Assembly (NCBI RefSeq): GCF_035594125.1
Contig: NW_026973729.1
Location: forward strand, 1 to 64,000
Length of the DNA stretch: 64,000 nucleotides
Origin: Scylla paramamosain
Lineage: Eukaryota > Arthropoda > Malacostraca > Decapoda > Portunidae
Reading direction: 5' to 3'
A program made the position numbers and the translations under genes. Below are positions 38,768 through 51,600 of the stretch, piece after piece (position 1 is the first letter of the stretch; each line of letters opens with the position of its first letter). A model generated the notes under the pieces. That model ran no database searches, was not told the DNA's origin, and worked only from the letters and a program-made list of their open reading frames with translations.

Positions 38768-39758
38768 CACTGAGAAGACATGTTTTCAGTCATTTTGTTT
38801 TGGATTCCCATATTGAGTTACTTCAATGGTATTTATCGTTTTGGTGCCTAACATGCTAAAAACACTCAAAAGACAGGTTTCTTGTAAAGTCGTTAAATTT
38901 CCATATATATTTGGCTTTCCATGCACTTTAGGGTTTGGTACATAACAGTCCGAAAAAAAATCTAGAATTAACTTTTTTGATAATGTTCTTTTTTCCACAT
39001 AATTTCCCTGAATTTTGCCAGAATTTTGGCATCTTGGTACCTATGAAGATGAATAACAAAAGAAAAAAATGCTATTTTTTTTATTTATTTATTTTTTTCT
39101 CTATAAAGAGTGTTATTTGTGGGTTTTAGCTTTTTGGTACTTAAGGAACTTAAAAACACTCATAATACACGTTTCTCATAATGTCCTTTCGTTTCCCAAA
39201 TATAGGGTTCTTTGCATGTATTTAAGTGTTTTTATAGGTAACTTGATCAAAAACACTCAAAATACATGTTTTTTTGTAATGTTTTTCTTTTTCTCCATAA
39301 AGGGTGTTTTGCATGCGTTTTAGCGTTTCAATATGTAAGGAGCTAAAAACACTTAAAGCCAGGTTCTTGGTAAAATTTGGTTTTATTTCCATGTAATGTG
39401 ATTGCCTGCTTTATAGTGCTTTATTGCCTAACACGCTCAAAAACACTCAAAAGACACTTTTCTGGTAATGTCATTTTTTTTTTCCACATAAAGCTATTTT
39501 TGCATGCAATTTGGGGTTTTGGTAACTAAGAATATGAAAAACACTCAAAATACACACATTTAGTAAGGTTGTTCTGTATCTCAATTAAAAGTGTTATTCA
39601 TGAGTTTCAGCGTTTTGGTACCTAAGAATCTCAAAAGCAATCATAATGCACGTTTCTCGTAATGTCGCTCTTTTTCTTCATATTGGATGCTTTGCATGCA
39701 TTTTGGCATTTTTTTCACGTAATAGCTGAAAAACACTGAAAATACACGCTTTTGGTAA

Positions 39759-39800
39759 TAAGAACATAAGAACATAAGAAATAAGTAAATCTGCAAGAAG
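39759..39800 (+). mobile_element. 42-base dispersed-repeat fragment (TAAGAACATAAGAAC type)
   Basis: Non-satellite text starting TAAGAACATAAGAACATAAG and ending CTGCAAGAAG, directly after a monomer head with CTTTTGGTAA. The same 42 bases, after the same satellite text, occur at 44,189-44,230 where the element continues further. From memory this start resembles a dispersed repeat common in crustacean genomes; I cannot check that here. The downstream continuation differs at the two sites, so this copy is broken, and LINE sequence follows shortly after. Confidence 0.6.
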
Positions 39801-40556
39801 AATCTGCTATTATTGACTCCATTATTTTACATTCAACAGAAGTTAAGCTGACAGGTTAGACGTTAAAGTTTTATCTCCTTTCTTAAAGGTAGGTACTATA
39901 TTCGCCTGCCTCCAAATTACCGATACCTCACATGACTAAAGTGATTTCCTAAGGACAAAAACTAACAGATTACTTATGACCTTTTTCCTTTCCTTAAATA
40001 CTGTGGAATATATTTCATCTGGTCCTGGTGACTTGAACTTTTCAACTTATCTATCTCCTGTTCCACTATCTCTTTTAGTTATGGTAATATATGTCAGCTT
40101 CTCATCCTCTTCTATTCTAAATATCTTCTCACTATTCAGCAAATCCTGCATGTTTTTCTGGGCAAAGACAGTTAAAAAATACTCGTTCACAATTTTACTA
40201 ATCTCCTCTCAACAACTAATCAGGTCCCATTCTGCTGTCTTTAAGGAACTATTGTTTTTCTATTCTTCGTCTTATATGCCTGATAAAATCCCTTGAGGTC
40301 CATCTTCGCTTGGCTGGCTACCTTTAATTCATAACTATTTTTAGCTTTCCTTGTTAAACTCCTGACTTTTCTAATTCATTATATTATGGCCTTAAAACCA
40401 CTTCCCCTGTCTTTAATCTCATATATACTTCTCCTTCGTCCTATGTAGTGTTTTAACCTCAGTCATCCATTTAGGATCATTCTTCTGCGATCTTTTTCTT
40501 CTGTAAGGGATGTTCCCTAACTTTCCTGAATGTAATTTATCAACGAAATATTTATT
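39801..40556 (-). mobile_element. Decayed non-LTR retrotransposon (LINE) fragment: linker and start of reverse transcriptase domain
   Basis: Read on the minus strand, this encodes recognisable remains of a LINE ORF2 between the endonuclease and the reverse transcriptase. In order: QKNDPKWMT (about 40,458-40,484), GFYQAYKTK (about 40,264-40,292), NEYFLTVFAQKNM (about 40,150), the RT entry motif KSPGPDEI (about 40,008-40,032), and VIWRQANIVPTFKKGDK (about 39,868-39,918). SPGPD and the W-x-x-A-x-x-x-P-x-x-K-K-G-D block are hallmarks of the N-terminal RT region in Jockey, CR1 and related clades. The catalytic YADD region is absent. In-frame stops lie at 40,047-40,049 and 39,936-39,938. The GFYQAY stretch is in a different frame from the motifs on either side, so at least two frameshifts are present. 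It is a dead copy, truncated at both ends. The exact 3' border between 39,801 and about 39,860 is unclear. Confidence 0.85.
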
Positions 40557-42027
40557 TCGCTTCTCCATAAAGGGTGTTTTGCATGGGTTTTAGCGTTTCT
40601 GTACAAAAGAACCTATAAAACACGTTTTTAGTAATGTTGTTTTGTATTCCTTTATAGAGTGCTTTCCATGTTTTTTAGCGTTCTGGTGTCTAACACGTTG
40701 AAAAACACTCAAAAGGCACGTTGATGATAATGTCGTTTCGTTTCCCGATAAAGGGGGCTTCCAATGCATTTTGTCTTTTGGTACTTAACAATATGAAAAA
40801 GAGTTTAAGTAAAAGTTTTCGGTAGAGTTGTTTTTCCATATAAAGTGCTAATCATGTGTTTTTGAGTCTTGGTACCTAAAAAGCTCAAAATCTCTCATAA
40901 TACACTTTTCTCGTAATGTCCTTTGTTTTCTCCATGTAGGATGCTTTGCGTGTAATTTGGCATTTTTGTACTTAACAAGCACAAAAAACAATCAAAATAC
41001 AAGTTTTTGGTAATGTTATTCTGTTTATCCATAAAGGTTGTTTTGCATGCGTTTCAGCGATTTCGCACGTAAGAAGGTCAAAAACACTCTAAAGATACTT
41101 TCTTGGTAATGTTATTTTATATTGCCAAATAGGGTGCTTTCAATGCTTTTTAGCATTTTGATTCCTAACACTCAAGCTTCCTGTAATATAGTTTTGCTTC
41201 TTCATATAGAGATCTGCATGCATTATGATGTTTTGCTACATAATATGAGAAACGCTTGGTAAACCAAGCTGTTTTTTTTATTGAAAATAGGGTGTTCTTC
41301 ATGCATTTTAGCGTTTTGGTGCCTAAAACGCTCAAAAAAAAAAAAAAAAAAACTAAAAAGACACGCTTCTGGTAATTTCACATTGTTCTCCTATATAGGG
41401 TGATTCGCTTCCATTTTACCGTTTGGTACCTAACAATGTAAAAAACACTCAAAATACAAGTTTTTGACAATGTTGTTTTGTTTGTTTTCGCGTTTTTTTA
41501 CCTAACAAGCTCGAAAGCACTCCAAATACGCGTTTCTCGTAAGGTCCTTTTGTTTACCTATATAGTATACTATACATGCATTTTGGCAATGTAACAAGCT
41601 CAAAAACAATCATTTCATATTTCATTTTGGTAATGTTACTCTGTGTCACGATCAAGGGGATTTTCCATGTGTTAAGCTTTTTCATAGGTACCTCAAAACA
41701 CTGAAAAGGAAAAGTTTTGGTAATGTTGTTTTGTTTTTTCGATATCGAGTCCTTTCTATGATTTTTAGCGTTTTGTTGTCTAACACTCTTAAGATATGTT
41801 TCCTGTAATGTCGTTTTATTTCACCATAGAGGGCGATTTACATGTATTTTGGCGTTTTGTTTTCTATGAAAAACACTCAAAATACACAATTTTTGTAATG
41901 TTGTTCTCTTTCTCCAAATAGAGAGCTATTTATGCGTGTAAGCGTTTTTTTCCCTAAGAAGCTCGAAAGAAAAAAAAAATCAAAATACACGTCTCGCGTA
42001 ATGTTCTTTTCTTTTCCGATGTGGTGT

Positions 42028-42144
<117 letters not shown>

Positions 42145-42584
42145 TTACGTAACAAGCTCATAAACACTAAAAATACACGTTTTTGGTAAAGTTATTTTGT
42201 TTTGTATTTTAAACAGTGTTTTGAATGCGTTTAAGCGGTTTGGTACGTAAGCAGCTAAAAAAGACAACGTGTCTAGGTAATATATATATAGCTATAGAGT
42301 GTTTTTCATCCTTTTTGTGCTTTTGTGCCGAACCTCCTCCAAAAGACATTCAAAAGACATGTTTCTGAAAATGAAGTTTCAATTCATTTTTCGGTGATGT
42401 TATTCTTTTTCTCAATAAGAAAGTTTTGCATGCCTTTTAGCACTTTTTTGGACGTAAGAAGCTCCTAAACACTTCAGAGATATGTTTTTGATAATGTAGC
42501 TTTTTTTTTCTTTGTAACAAACTCAAAAACTCTTAAAATACACGGTTTTTGGCAAAGGTATACTGTTTCTCAGTATATATTTTT

Positions 42585-42670
42585 ATTTATTTATTTACTT
42601 TATTTATTTATTTATTTATTTATTTTTATTTTATTTTATTTTATTTTATTTATTTATTTTTTTTTTTTTG
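42585..42670. repeat. (TTTA)n / (TTTTA)n microsatellite
   Basis: A run of TTTA and TTTTA units ending in a T run of about 12, within a divergent monomer. It resembles a lengthened version of the TTTATTTATTTATT tract that every m10 monomer carries. Confidence 0.93.
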
Positions 42671-43342
42671 CATGGGTTTCAGCGTTTTGTTACGTAAGTC
42701 AATCCAAAAAAAGACACGATTTTGGTAATATTGTTTCGTTTTCCTTTATAGGGTTTTTTTCCATGTTTTTTTTTGTGCGAAATTAGATTCATGTGTTTTA
42801 GCCTTTTTGTACCTAAGAAACTCAAAAACACTCATAATGCGCGATTTTCTTAATCACTTTTTGTTTCGCCATATAGGGTAAATTATATGTATTTTCACGA
42901 TATGGCATCTAAGAATGTGAAATACTCTCAAATTACACGTTTTTTTTTTCTCTCTGTTTCTTGATATAGAGTACTATTCATGCGTTTTAAGCGTTTTCAT
43001 AATTAAGAAGTTCAAAAACATTCATAATAAACGTTTCTCGTAGTGTCTTTTCGTATCCCTTATTAAGTAGTTTGCATCCATTTTGACGTTTTTGTACGTT
43101 TCTCTTCCTAAAACGATAATAAATACTCAAAACACACCTTTATGTAAATGTTATTTCTTTTTTACATATAGGGTGATCGGCATGCATTTTTGCGTTTTGT
43201 TATCTATAAATGTGAAATACACTAAAATACACATTTTTGGTAGTTTTTTTTTTTTTTTCCACATTGAGTGCTATTTATGTGTTCTCATGTGTTGGTACCG
43301 AGGAATCTCAAAAACACTCACAATACACGCTTCTTGGAAAGT

Positions 43343-44188
43343 AGGTGGCTTTGCATGCACTTTAGGGTTTGGTTCATAACAGTCCGAAAAAAATCTAAAA
43401 TTAACTTTTTTGATAATGTTATTTTACCACATAATTTCCCTGAATTTTGCTAGAATTTTGGCATCTTGGTACTTATGAAGATGAAAAACAAAACAAAAAA
43501 TGCTATTTTTTATTTATTTATTTTTTTTCTCTATAAAGAGTGCTATTTGTGGGTTTTAGGTTTTTGGTACTTAAGGAACTTAAAAACACTCATAATACAC
43601 GTTTCTCATAATGTCCTTTCGTTTCCCAAATATAGGGTTCTTTGCATGTATTTAAGCGTTTTTATAGGTAACATGATCAAAAACACTCAAAATACATGTT
43701 TTTGGTAATGTTTTTCTGTTTCTCCATAAAGGGTGTTTTGCATGCATTATAGCGTTTCAATATGTAAGGAACTCAAAAACACTTAAAGGCAAGTTCTTGG
43801 TAAAATTTGGTTTTGTTCCCATGTAATGTGATTGCCCTGCTTTTTAGTGCTTTATTGCCTAACACGCTCAAAAACACTCAAAAGACACTCTTCTGGTAAG
43901 GTCATTTTTTTTTCCACATAAAGCTAGTTTCGCATGCAATTTGGGTTTTCGGTAACTAAGAATGTGAAAAACACTCAAAATACACGCATTTGGTAAGGTT
44001 GTTCTGCATCTCAATTAAAAGTGTTATTCATGAGTTTCAGCGTTTTGGTACATAAGAATCTCAAAAACACTCATAATGCACGTTTCTCGTAATATCGCTC
44101 TTTTCTTCATATAGGGTGATTTGCATGCATTTTGGCATTTTTTTTCACGTAATAGCTGAAAAACACTGAAAATACACGCTTTTGGTAA
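43343..44188 (+). repeat. Forward HOR segment duplicated from 38.9-39.76 kb
   Basis: Begins in m8 and runs m9 (43,460), m10, m11, m1, m2, m3, m4 and onward to AATACACGCTTTTGGTAA. It matches 38,915-39,758 at an offset of about 4,430 bp, including rare features: TCAATATGTAAGGA in place of TTGGTATGTAAGGA in m1, the CGTAATGTCGCTC or CGTAATATCGCTC turn, and CACGTAATAGCTG. It runs directly into the same dispersed-repeat fragment as the other copy. Confidence 0.9.
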
Positions 44189-44345
44189 TAAGAACATAAG
44201 AACATAAGAAATAAGTAAATCTGCAAGAAGGCATCAGGCCTACAAGTGGCAGTACTTGTATGAAATATGCCTACCTATTTCCACCTATCATCCCCATCCA
44301 TAAATTTGTAATTTTCTCTTACTCTTCCCAAATGCCTCAGAGTAA
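44189..44345 (+). mobile_element. 157-bp dispersed-repeat fragment
   Basis: Non-satellite sequence of balanced composition. The first 42 bases equal 39,759-39,800; then follow GCATCAGGCCTACAAGTGGC, ATGCCTACCTATTTCCACC, ATCATCCCCATCCATAAATT and, at the end, CCTCAGAGTAA, after which m3 resumes. It has no coding motif that I recognise. The text looks like the 5' part of a repeat I remember from decapod sequences. This is a recollection, not a search result. No target-site duplication is evident, because the two flanks are different monomer types. Confidence 0.6.
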
Positions 44346-46934
44346 TTTTTTTTCCCACATAAAGCTAGTTTCGCATGGAATTTGGGGTTTCGGTAACTAA
44401 GAATGTAAAAAAAAACACTCAAAATACACGCATTTAGTAAGGTTCTTCTGTTTCTTGATTAAGAGTGTTATTCATGAGTTTCAGTATTTTGGTATCTTAG
44501 AAACTTCTCCATAGTCGTTTTTTTGCGTTTTTTGCCTTGTGATTCTGGTGAAACTACAAAACACTCATTATACACGTTTCTCGTTATGTCCTTTTTTTTT
44601 TCCTTATATAGAGTGCTTTGCATCCATTTTCGCGTTTTTTTTTTATGTAACAAGCTCAAAAACACACAAAATATACTTTTTTGCTGATGTTATTCTATTT
44701 CTTCATATTGGTTGGTTTGCATCCGTTTTAGCGTTTTTCTACGTAAATCTTTTAAAAGACACGTTTTCAGTAATTTTGTTTTGGATTTCCTTATAGAGTG
44801 ACTTTCATATTATTTATCGTTTTGGTGCCTAACATGCAGAAAAACACTCAAAAGACAGGTTTCTTGTAACGTCGTTAAATTTTATCAGATAGGTGGGTTT
44901 TGCATACACTTTATGGTTTGGAACATAACTCCGAAAAAAAAGGTATAATTAACTTTTTTGATAATATTTTTTCCACATAATTTCCCTGAATTTTGCCAGA
45001 ATTTTGGCATCTTGGTAGTTATGAACATCAATGACAAAAAGAATAAAAATGCTATTTTTTTATTTATTTATTTTTCTCTATTAAGAGTGTTATTTGTAGG
45101 TTTTAACGTTTTGGTATTTAAAGAACTTAAAAACATTCATAATACACATTTCTCGTAATGCCCTTTTGTTTCCCAAATATGGGGATCTTTGCATGTATTT
45201 AAGCGTTTTTATACGTAACATGATAAAAAAAAACACTCAGAGCACTTGTTTTTGGTAATGTTATTCTGCTTCTCCATAAAGGAGTGTTTTGCATGCGTTT
45301 TAGCGATTTGGTATGTAAGGAGCTGAAAAACACTTCAAGGCAAGTTCTTGGTGAAAGTTGGTTTTATTCCAATGTAATATGATTGCCCTGCTTTTAGTGC
45401 TTTATTGCCTAACACGCTCAAAAACACTGAAAAGATACTTCTGGTAATGCCATTTTTTTCCCACATAAAACTAGTTTCGCATGCTTTTTAGGGTTTTGCG
45501 AAGAATGTGAAAAAAAAAAACACTCAAAATACACGCATTTGGTAATGTTGTTCTGTTTCTCAAATAAGATTATTATTCATGAGTTTCAGCATATTGGTAT
45601 TTAAGAAACTTCTTTATATACACGAGTTTTTGCTCTTTTTGCCTTTGGTTCCTGTGAACCACAAGTTCTTTTGCCCGAAAATAATGAGACACTCTTTATA
45701 CATGTTTCTCGTAATGTCCTTATCTTTCCCAATAGGAAGTGCTTTGCATCCATTTTCGCGTTTTTTGTAGGTAACAAGCTCAAAAACACTCAAAATATAC
45801 TTTTTTGGTAATGTTATTCTATTTCTTCATATTGGTTGGTTTTCATCTGTTTTAGCGTTTTTCTACGCAAAACACCGAAAAGACACGTTTTCAGTAATTT
45901 TGTTTTCGTTTCCCAAAGAATATTCCCAGAATTTTGGCATCTTAGTACCTATGAAGATGAATAACAAAACAAAAAAAGAATATTTTTTTTCTCTTTAAAG
46001 TGATATTTGTGGGTTTTAGCTTTTTTGGTACTTAAGGAACTTAAAAACAATCATAATACACGTTTTTCGTAATGTCCTTTATTTTCCCAAAAATAGGGTT
46101 CTTTGCATGTATTTAAGCGGTTTTATTGGTAACATGATCAAAAACACTCAAAATACATGTTTTTGGTAATGTTCTTCTGTTTCACCATTAAGTGTATTTT
46201 GCATGCGTGTTAGTGTTTTGGTATATAAGGAGCTCAAAAACACTTAAAGGCAAGTTCTTGGTAAAAATTCGTTTTACTACGATATAATGTGATTGCCCTC
46301 CTTTTTAGTGTTTTATTGCCTATCACGCTCAAAAACACTCAAAAGACACTTTTCTGGTAAAGTCATTTTTTTCCCAACAAATCTTTTTTTGCATGCAATT
46401 TGGGGTTTTGGTAAATAAGAATGTTAAAAGCACTCAAAATACACGCATTTAGTAAGGTTGTTCTGTTTCTCAATTAATAGTGTTATACATGAGTTTTAGC
46501 ATTTTGGTATCTAGGAAACCTCTCCATATACACGAGATTTTGCGTTTTTTGCCTTGTGGTTCTTTTGAACTATAAAACACTCATTATACACTTTTTCTTG
46601 CAATGTCCTTTTGTTTCCCAATATAGAGTTCTTTGCTTCAATTTTCGCGTTTTTTATAGGTACCAAACTCAAAAACATTCAAAATATACCTTTTTAGTAA
46701 CGTCTTTCTATTTCTTGATATTCGTTGCTTTGCATCCGTTTTAGCGTTTTTCTACGTAAAACACTGAGAAAACACGTTTTCAGTAACTTTGTTTTGGATT
46801 CCCATATAGAGTGATTTCCTTATTATTTATCGTTTTGGTACCTAACATGCTAAAAAACACTCAAAACACATATTTCTGGTAAAGTCGTTTAATTTCCTCA
46901 TATAGGAGGCTTTGCATGCACTTTAGGGTTGGGT

Positions 46935-47192
46935 CCGAAAAAAAAGCTAAAATTAACTTTTTTGATGATATTGTTTTATCATATGATTGCCCTGAATTTT
47001 CCCACAATTTTGGTATCTCGGTACCTATGAAGATGAATAAAAAAAAAATTCCTATTCCGAAAAAAAAGCTGAAATGAACTTTTTTGATAATATTGTTTTA
47101 TCATATGATTGCCCTGAATTTTCCCAGAATTTTGGTATCTCGGTACCTATGAAGATGAATAACAAAAAAAAAAAGAAAAATAATTCCTATTT
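46935..47192 (+). repeat. ~122-bp tandem duplication covering m9
   Basis: Two consecutive copies of m9 plus the A-rich head of m10. The first starts CCGAAAAAAAAGCTAAAATT at 46,935 and the second CCGAAAAAAAAGCTGAAATG at 47,057, each ending AATTCCTATT. The copies differ by only a few bases (GATGATATTG/GATAATATTG, CACAATTTTGG/CAGAATTTTGG) and by the A-run length, so the duplication is recent. Both carry TTTTGGTATCTCGG, a variant not seen in other forward units. Confidence 0.88.
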
Positions 47193-48572
47193 TTTTTTTT
47201 TTTTTTCTAAATAAAGAATGTTATTTGTGGGTTTTAGCTTTTTGGTACTTAAGGAACTTAAAAAAAGCACTCTTAATACACGTATCTCGTAATGTACTTT
47301 TGTTTCCCAAACATAATGTTGTTTGCATGTATTTAAGCGTTTTTATAGATAACATGACCATAAACACTGAAAATACATGTTTTTGGTAATGTTATTCTGT
47401 TTTTCCAAAAAAGTTTTTTTTCCATGCGTTTTAGCAGTTTTGTATATAAGGAGCTCAAAAACACTTAAAGGCAAGTTTTTAGTATAAATTGGTGTTATTT
47501 AAATGTAATATGATTGCGCTGCTTTTTAGTGCTTTATTGCCTATTACGTTCAAAAACACTTAAAAGACACTTTTCTGGTAATGTCATTTTTTCTCTCAGA
47601 TAAAGGTGGTTTCACATGCAATTTGGGGTTTTGGTAACTAAAAATGTGAAAAGCACTCAAAATACACGCATTTAGTAAGCTTGTTCTGTTTCTCAATTAA
47701 GAGTGTTATTCATGAGTTTCAGCATTTTGGTATCTAGGAAATATCTCCATATACACGAGTTTTTGCGTTTTTTGCTTTGAACTATAAAAGAATCATTATA
47801 CACTTTTCTTGCAATGTCCTTTTGTTTCCCAATATAGAGTGCTTTGCATCTATTTTCGCGTTTTTTATAGGTAAAAAGCTCAAAAACACTCAAAATATAC
47901 CTTTTTGGTAACGTTTTTCTATTTCTTGATATTGGTTGGTTTCCATCCGTTTTAACTTTTTTCTACGTAAAACACTGAGAAGACACGTTTTCAGTAACTT
48001 TGTTTTGGATTCCCATATAGAGTGAGTTGCTTAATATTTATCGTTTTGGTGACTAACATGTTAAAAAACATTCAAAACACAGATTTCTGGTAAGGTCGTT
48101 TCATTTCCTCATATTGGAGGCTTTGCATGGGGTTTGGTACATAACAGTCCGAAAAAGGGAAATTAACTTTTTTGATAATATATCTTTTATCACATAATTG
48201 CCCTGAATTTTCCCAGAATTTTGCCATCTCGGTACCTATGAAGATGAATAACAAAAAAGAAAAAGAAAAATTATTTATTTTATTTTTCATTTTTTTTTTT
48301 TTTCTAAATGAAGAGTGTTACTTGTGGGTTTTAGCTTTTTGGTACGTAAGGAACTTAAAAAAAACACTCATAATACAAGTTTCTCGTAATGTCCTTTTGT
48401 TTCCCAAACATAATGTTCTTTGCATATACTTAAGCGTTTTTATAGATAACATGATCAAAAACACTCAAAATACATGTTTTTGGTAATGTTATTCAGTTTT
48501 TCCATAAAGTTTGTTTTCCATGCGTTTTAAAGGTTTGGTATATAAGGAGTTAAAAAACACTTTAAGGCAAAT

Positions 48573-48625
48573 TGTAAAAGTTTTATTTCCATGTAAAGGT
48601 TTTATTTCCATATAATATGATAGTT
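48573..48625 (+). repeat. Short tandem duplication in m2
   Basis: GTTTTATTTCCATGTAA and GTTTTATTTCCATATAA occur about 22 bases apart inside one m2 monomer, where other copies have a single GGTTTTATTCCCATGTAA. Confidence 0.7.
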
Positions 48626-51600
48626 CTGCTTTTTAGTGTTTTGTTGGATATCATGCTGAAAAACACTCAAAATACACTTTTCTGGTAATGTCATTTTTTT
48701 TTTCCCAAATGATGCTAGTTTCTCATGTAATTTGGCATTTTCGTAACTAAGAATGTGAAAAACACTCAAAATACACAATTTAGTAAGGTAGTTCTGTTTA
48801 TCGATTAAAAGTGTTATTCATTTTGGTATGTAAGAAATTTCTCTATATACACGAGTTTTTGCGTTTATTGCCTCGTGGTTCTTTTAAAACTATAAAACAC
48901 TCATTATACACGTTTCTTGTAATGTTCTTTTGTTTCCCAATATAGAGTGCTTTCCATCCATTTTCGTATTTTTTGTAGGTAACAAGCTAAAAAACACTCA
49001 AAATATATATTTTTGGTAATGTTATTCTGTTTCTTCATATTGGTTGGCTTGCATCCGTTTTAGCGTTTTTCTTCGTAAATCACTGAAAAGACACATTTTC
49101 AGTAATATTGTTGAAATTGCTGAAAAACACTCAAAAGACAGATTTCTGGTAAAAGTCGTGTAATTTCCTCATATAGGTGGCTTTGCATGCACTTCAGGTT
49201 TGGTACATAATTCCGGAAAAAAGCTAACAAATTTTTTCTTATAATGTGTTTTTTACATAATTTCCATGAATTTTGCCTGAATTTTGGCATCTTCATACCT
49301 ATGTAGATGAATAACAAAAAAAAAAATCTATTTTTTTAGTTATTTATTTTTTCTCTATTTGTTGGTTTTAGTTTTTTGGTTCTTAAGGAACTTAAAAAAC
49401 AATCATAATACACGATTTTCGTAATGTCCTTTCGTTTCACAGACATAGGGTTCCTTGCATGTATTTAAGCATTTTTATAGGTAACATGATCAAAAACACT
49501 CAAAATAATGTAACAAAATAATGTATAAATGTAATTTGGGATTTTCGTAGCTAAGAATGTGAAAAACACTCAAAATACACACATTTGGTCAGGTAGTTCT
49601 GTTTCTCAATTAAAAGTGTTATTCATGAGTTTTAGCATTTTGGTATGAAAGAAACTTTGTCTTGTGGTTCTTGTGAAACTATAAAACAATCATTATACAC
49701 GTTTCTCTAAATGTCCTTTTTTCTTCCCAATATAGAGTGCTTTTACATCCATTTTCGCGTTTTTTTGTAGGTAAAAAGCTCAAAAACACATTTTGGTAAT
49801 GTTATTCTATTTCTTCATATTCGTTGCTTTGCATCCGTTTTAGCGTTTTTTCTACGTAAAACGCTGAAAAGACACGTTTTCAGTAATTTTGTTTTTGATT
49901 CACATATTGACTGACTTCCATATTATTTATCGGTTTGGTGCCTAACATGCTGAAAAGACAGGTTTCTGGTAAAGTCGTTTAATTTCCTCAAATAGATGGC
50001 TTTGGATGCACTTTAGGGTTTGGTAAATAACAATCCGAAAAACAGCTATAATTAAGTTTTTTGATAATGTTCTTTTTTCCATATAAATTCCCTGAATTTT
50101 GGCAGAATTTTTAAATTTTTTTTTTCTCTTTAAAGAGTGTTATTTGTGGGTTTTAACGTTTTGGTACTTAAGGAACTTCAAAACAGTCAAAATACACGTT
50201 TTTCGTAATGTCCTTTCGTTTCCCAAAGATAGGGTTCTTTGCATGTATTTAAGCGTTTTTATAGGTAACGTGATCAAAAACACTTAAAACACATGTTTTT
50301 TGTAATGTTTTTCTGCTTCTCCATAAAGGAGTGTTTTGCATGCGTTTTAGCGTTCTGGTATGTAAGGAGCTCGAAAACACATAATGGCAAGTTCTTGGTC
50401 AAAGTTGGTTTTATTCCCATGTAATGTGATTGCCCTGCTTTCTAGTGCTTTATTGCCAAACACGCTCAAAAACACTCAAAACACACTTTTGGTAACGTCA
50501 TTTTTTCCCACATAAAGCTAGTTTTGCATGCTATTTGGGATTTTGCTAACTAAGAATGTGAAAAACACTGAAAATACACGCTTTTGGTAAGATTGTTTTG
50601 TTCTTAATTAAGATTGTTATTCATGAGTTTCAGCATTTTGGTATCTAAGAAACTTCTTTATATACACGAGTTTTTGCGCTTTTTGCGTTGTGGTTCTTGT
50701 GAACCACAAGTTCGTTTGCTCGAAAATAATGAGACATTCATTATACATGTTTCTCGTAATGTCCTTTTGTTTCCCAATAGGGAGTGCTTTCCATCCATTT
50801 TCACCTTTCTTGTAGGTAACAAGCTCAAAAACACTCAAAATATAGCTTTTTTGTAATGTTATTCAATTTTTTTTTTCATATTGGTTGGTTTGTATCGTTT
50901 TTAGCGTTTTTCTACGTAAAAGACCGAAAAGACACGTTTACAGTAATTTTGTTTTTCATTCCCATATAGATTGACTTCCTTTGGTTTTATCGTTTTGGTG
51001 CCTAACATGCTGAAAAACACTCATAAGACAGTTTTCTGGCAAAGACGTTTGATTTCCCCATATAGGTGGTTTTTGCATGCACTTTAGGGTTTGCTACATA
51101 ACAGTCGAGAAAAAAAAAGCTAAAATTAACTTTTTTGATAATGTTCTTATTTCAGAAAATTTCATGAATTTTGCTTAAATTTTCACTCCTCGGTACCTGT
51201 GAAGATGAATAAGAAAGAAAAAAAATATATCATATTTTTTTTATTTATTTTATTTTTTTTCTCAATAGAGAGTTATTTGTGGCTTTTAGCTTTTTGGTAC
51301 TTAATGAATCTAAAAATACTCATAATACACGTTTCTCGTAATGTCCTTTCGTTTCCCACAAATAGGGTTCTTAGCATGTATTTAAGCGTTTTATTGGTAA
51401 CATGATCAAAAACACTCAAAATACATGTTTTTGGTAATGTTATTCTGTTTCTCCATAAAGTGTGTTTTGCATGCGTTTTAGTGTTTTGGTATATAAGGAG
51501 CTTAAAAACACTTAAAGGCAAGTTCTTGATAAACATTGGTTTTATTCCCATGTAATGTGATTGCCCTTCTTTTTAGTGGTTTACTGCCTATCACGCTCAA

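Larger units (their letters stand above)
20024..39758 (+). repeat. Long forward HOR array
   Basis: About 19.7 kb of uninterrupted forward HOR with sixteen m9 landmarks from 20,805 to 39,028. Lineages are interleaved. D (hairpin variant of m4/m5) occurs at about 21,440, 26,800 and 35,030. C (short m7) occurs at about 22,430, 24,950, 32,450 and 33,450. B runs at 28.1-31.6 kb. A is at 35.5 kb. E (CATCTTGGTACC in m9) is at 39.0 kb. Several units are shortened: m9 joins m11 at about 22,535, m9 joins m1 at 27,260, m4 joins m7 at 28,775, m4 joins m5 at 33,252, and m11 joins m3 at 33,850. I see no gene. Confidence 0.9.

Noticed and set aside
39976..40296. A 106-codon plus-strand open frame in non-satellite DNA
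   Set aside because: It is antisense to the LINE reverse transcriptase fragment, whose recognisable motifs are on the minus strand.
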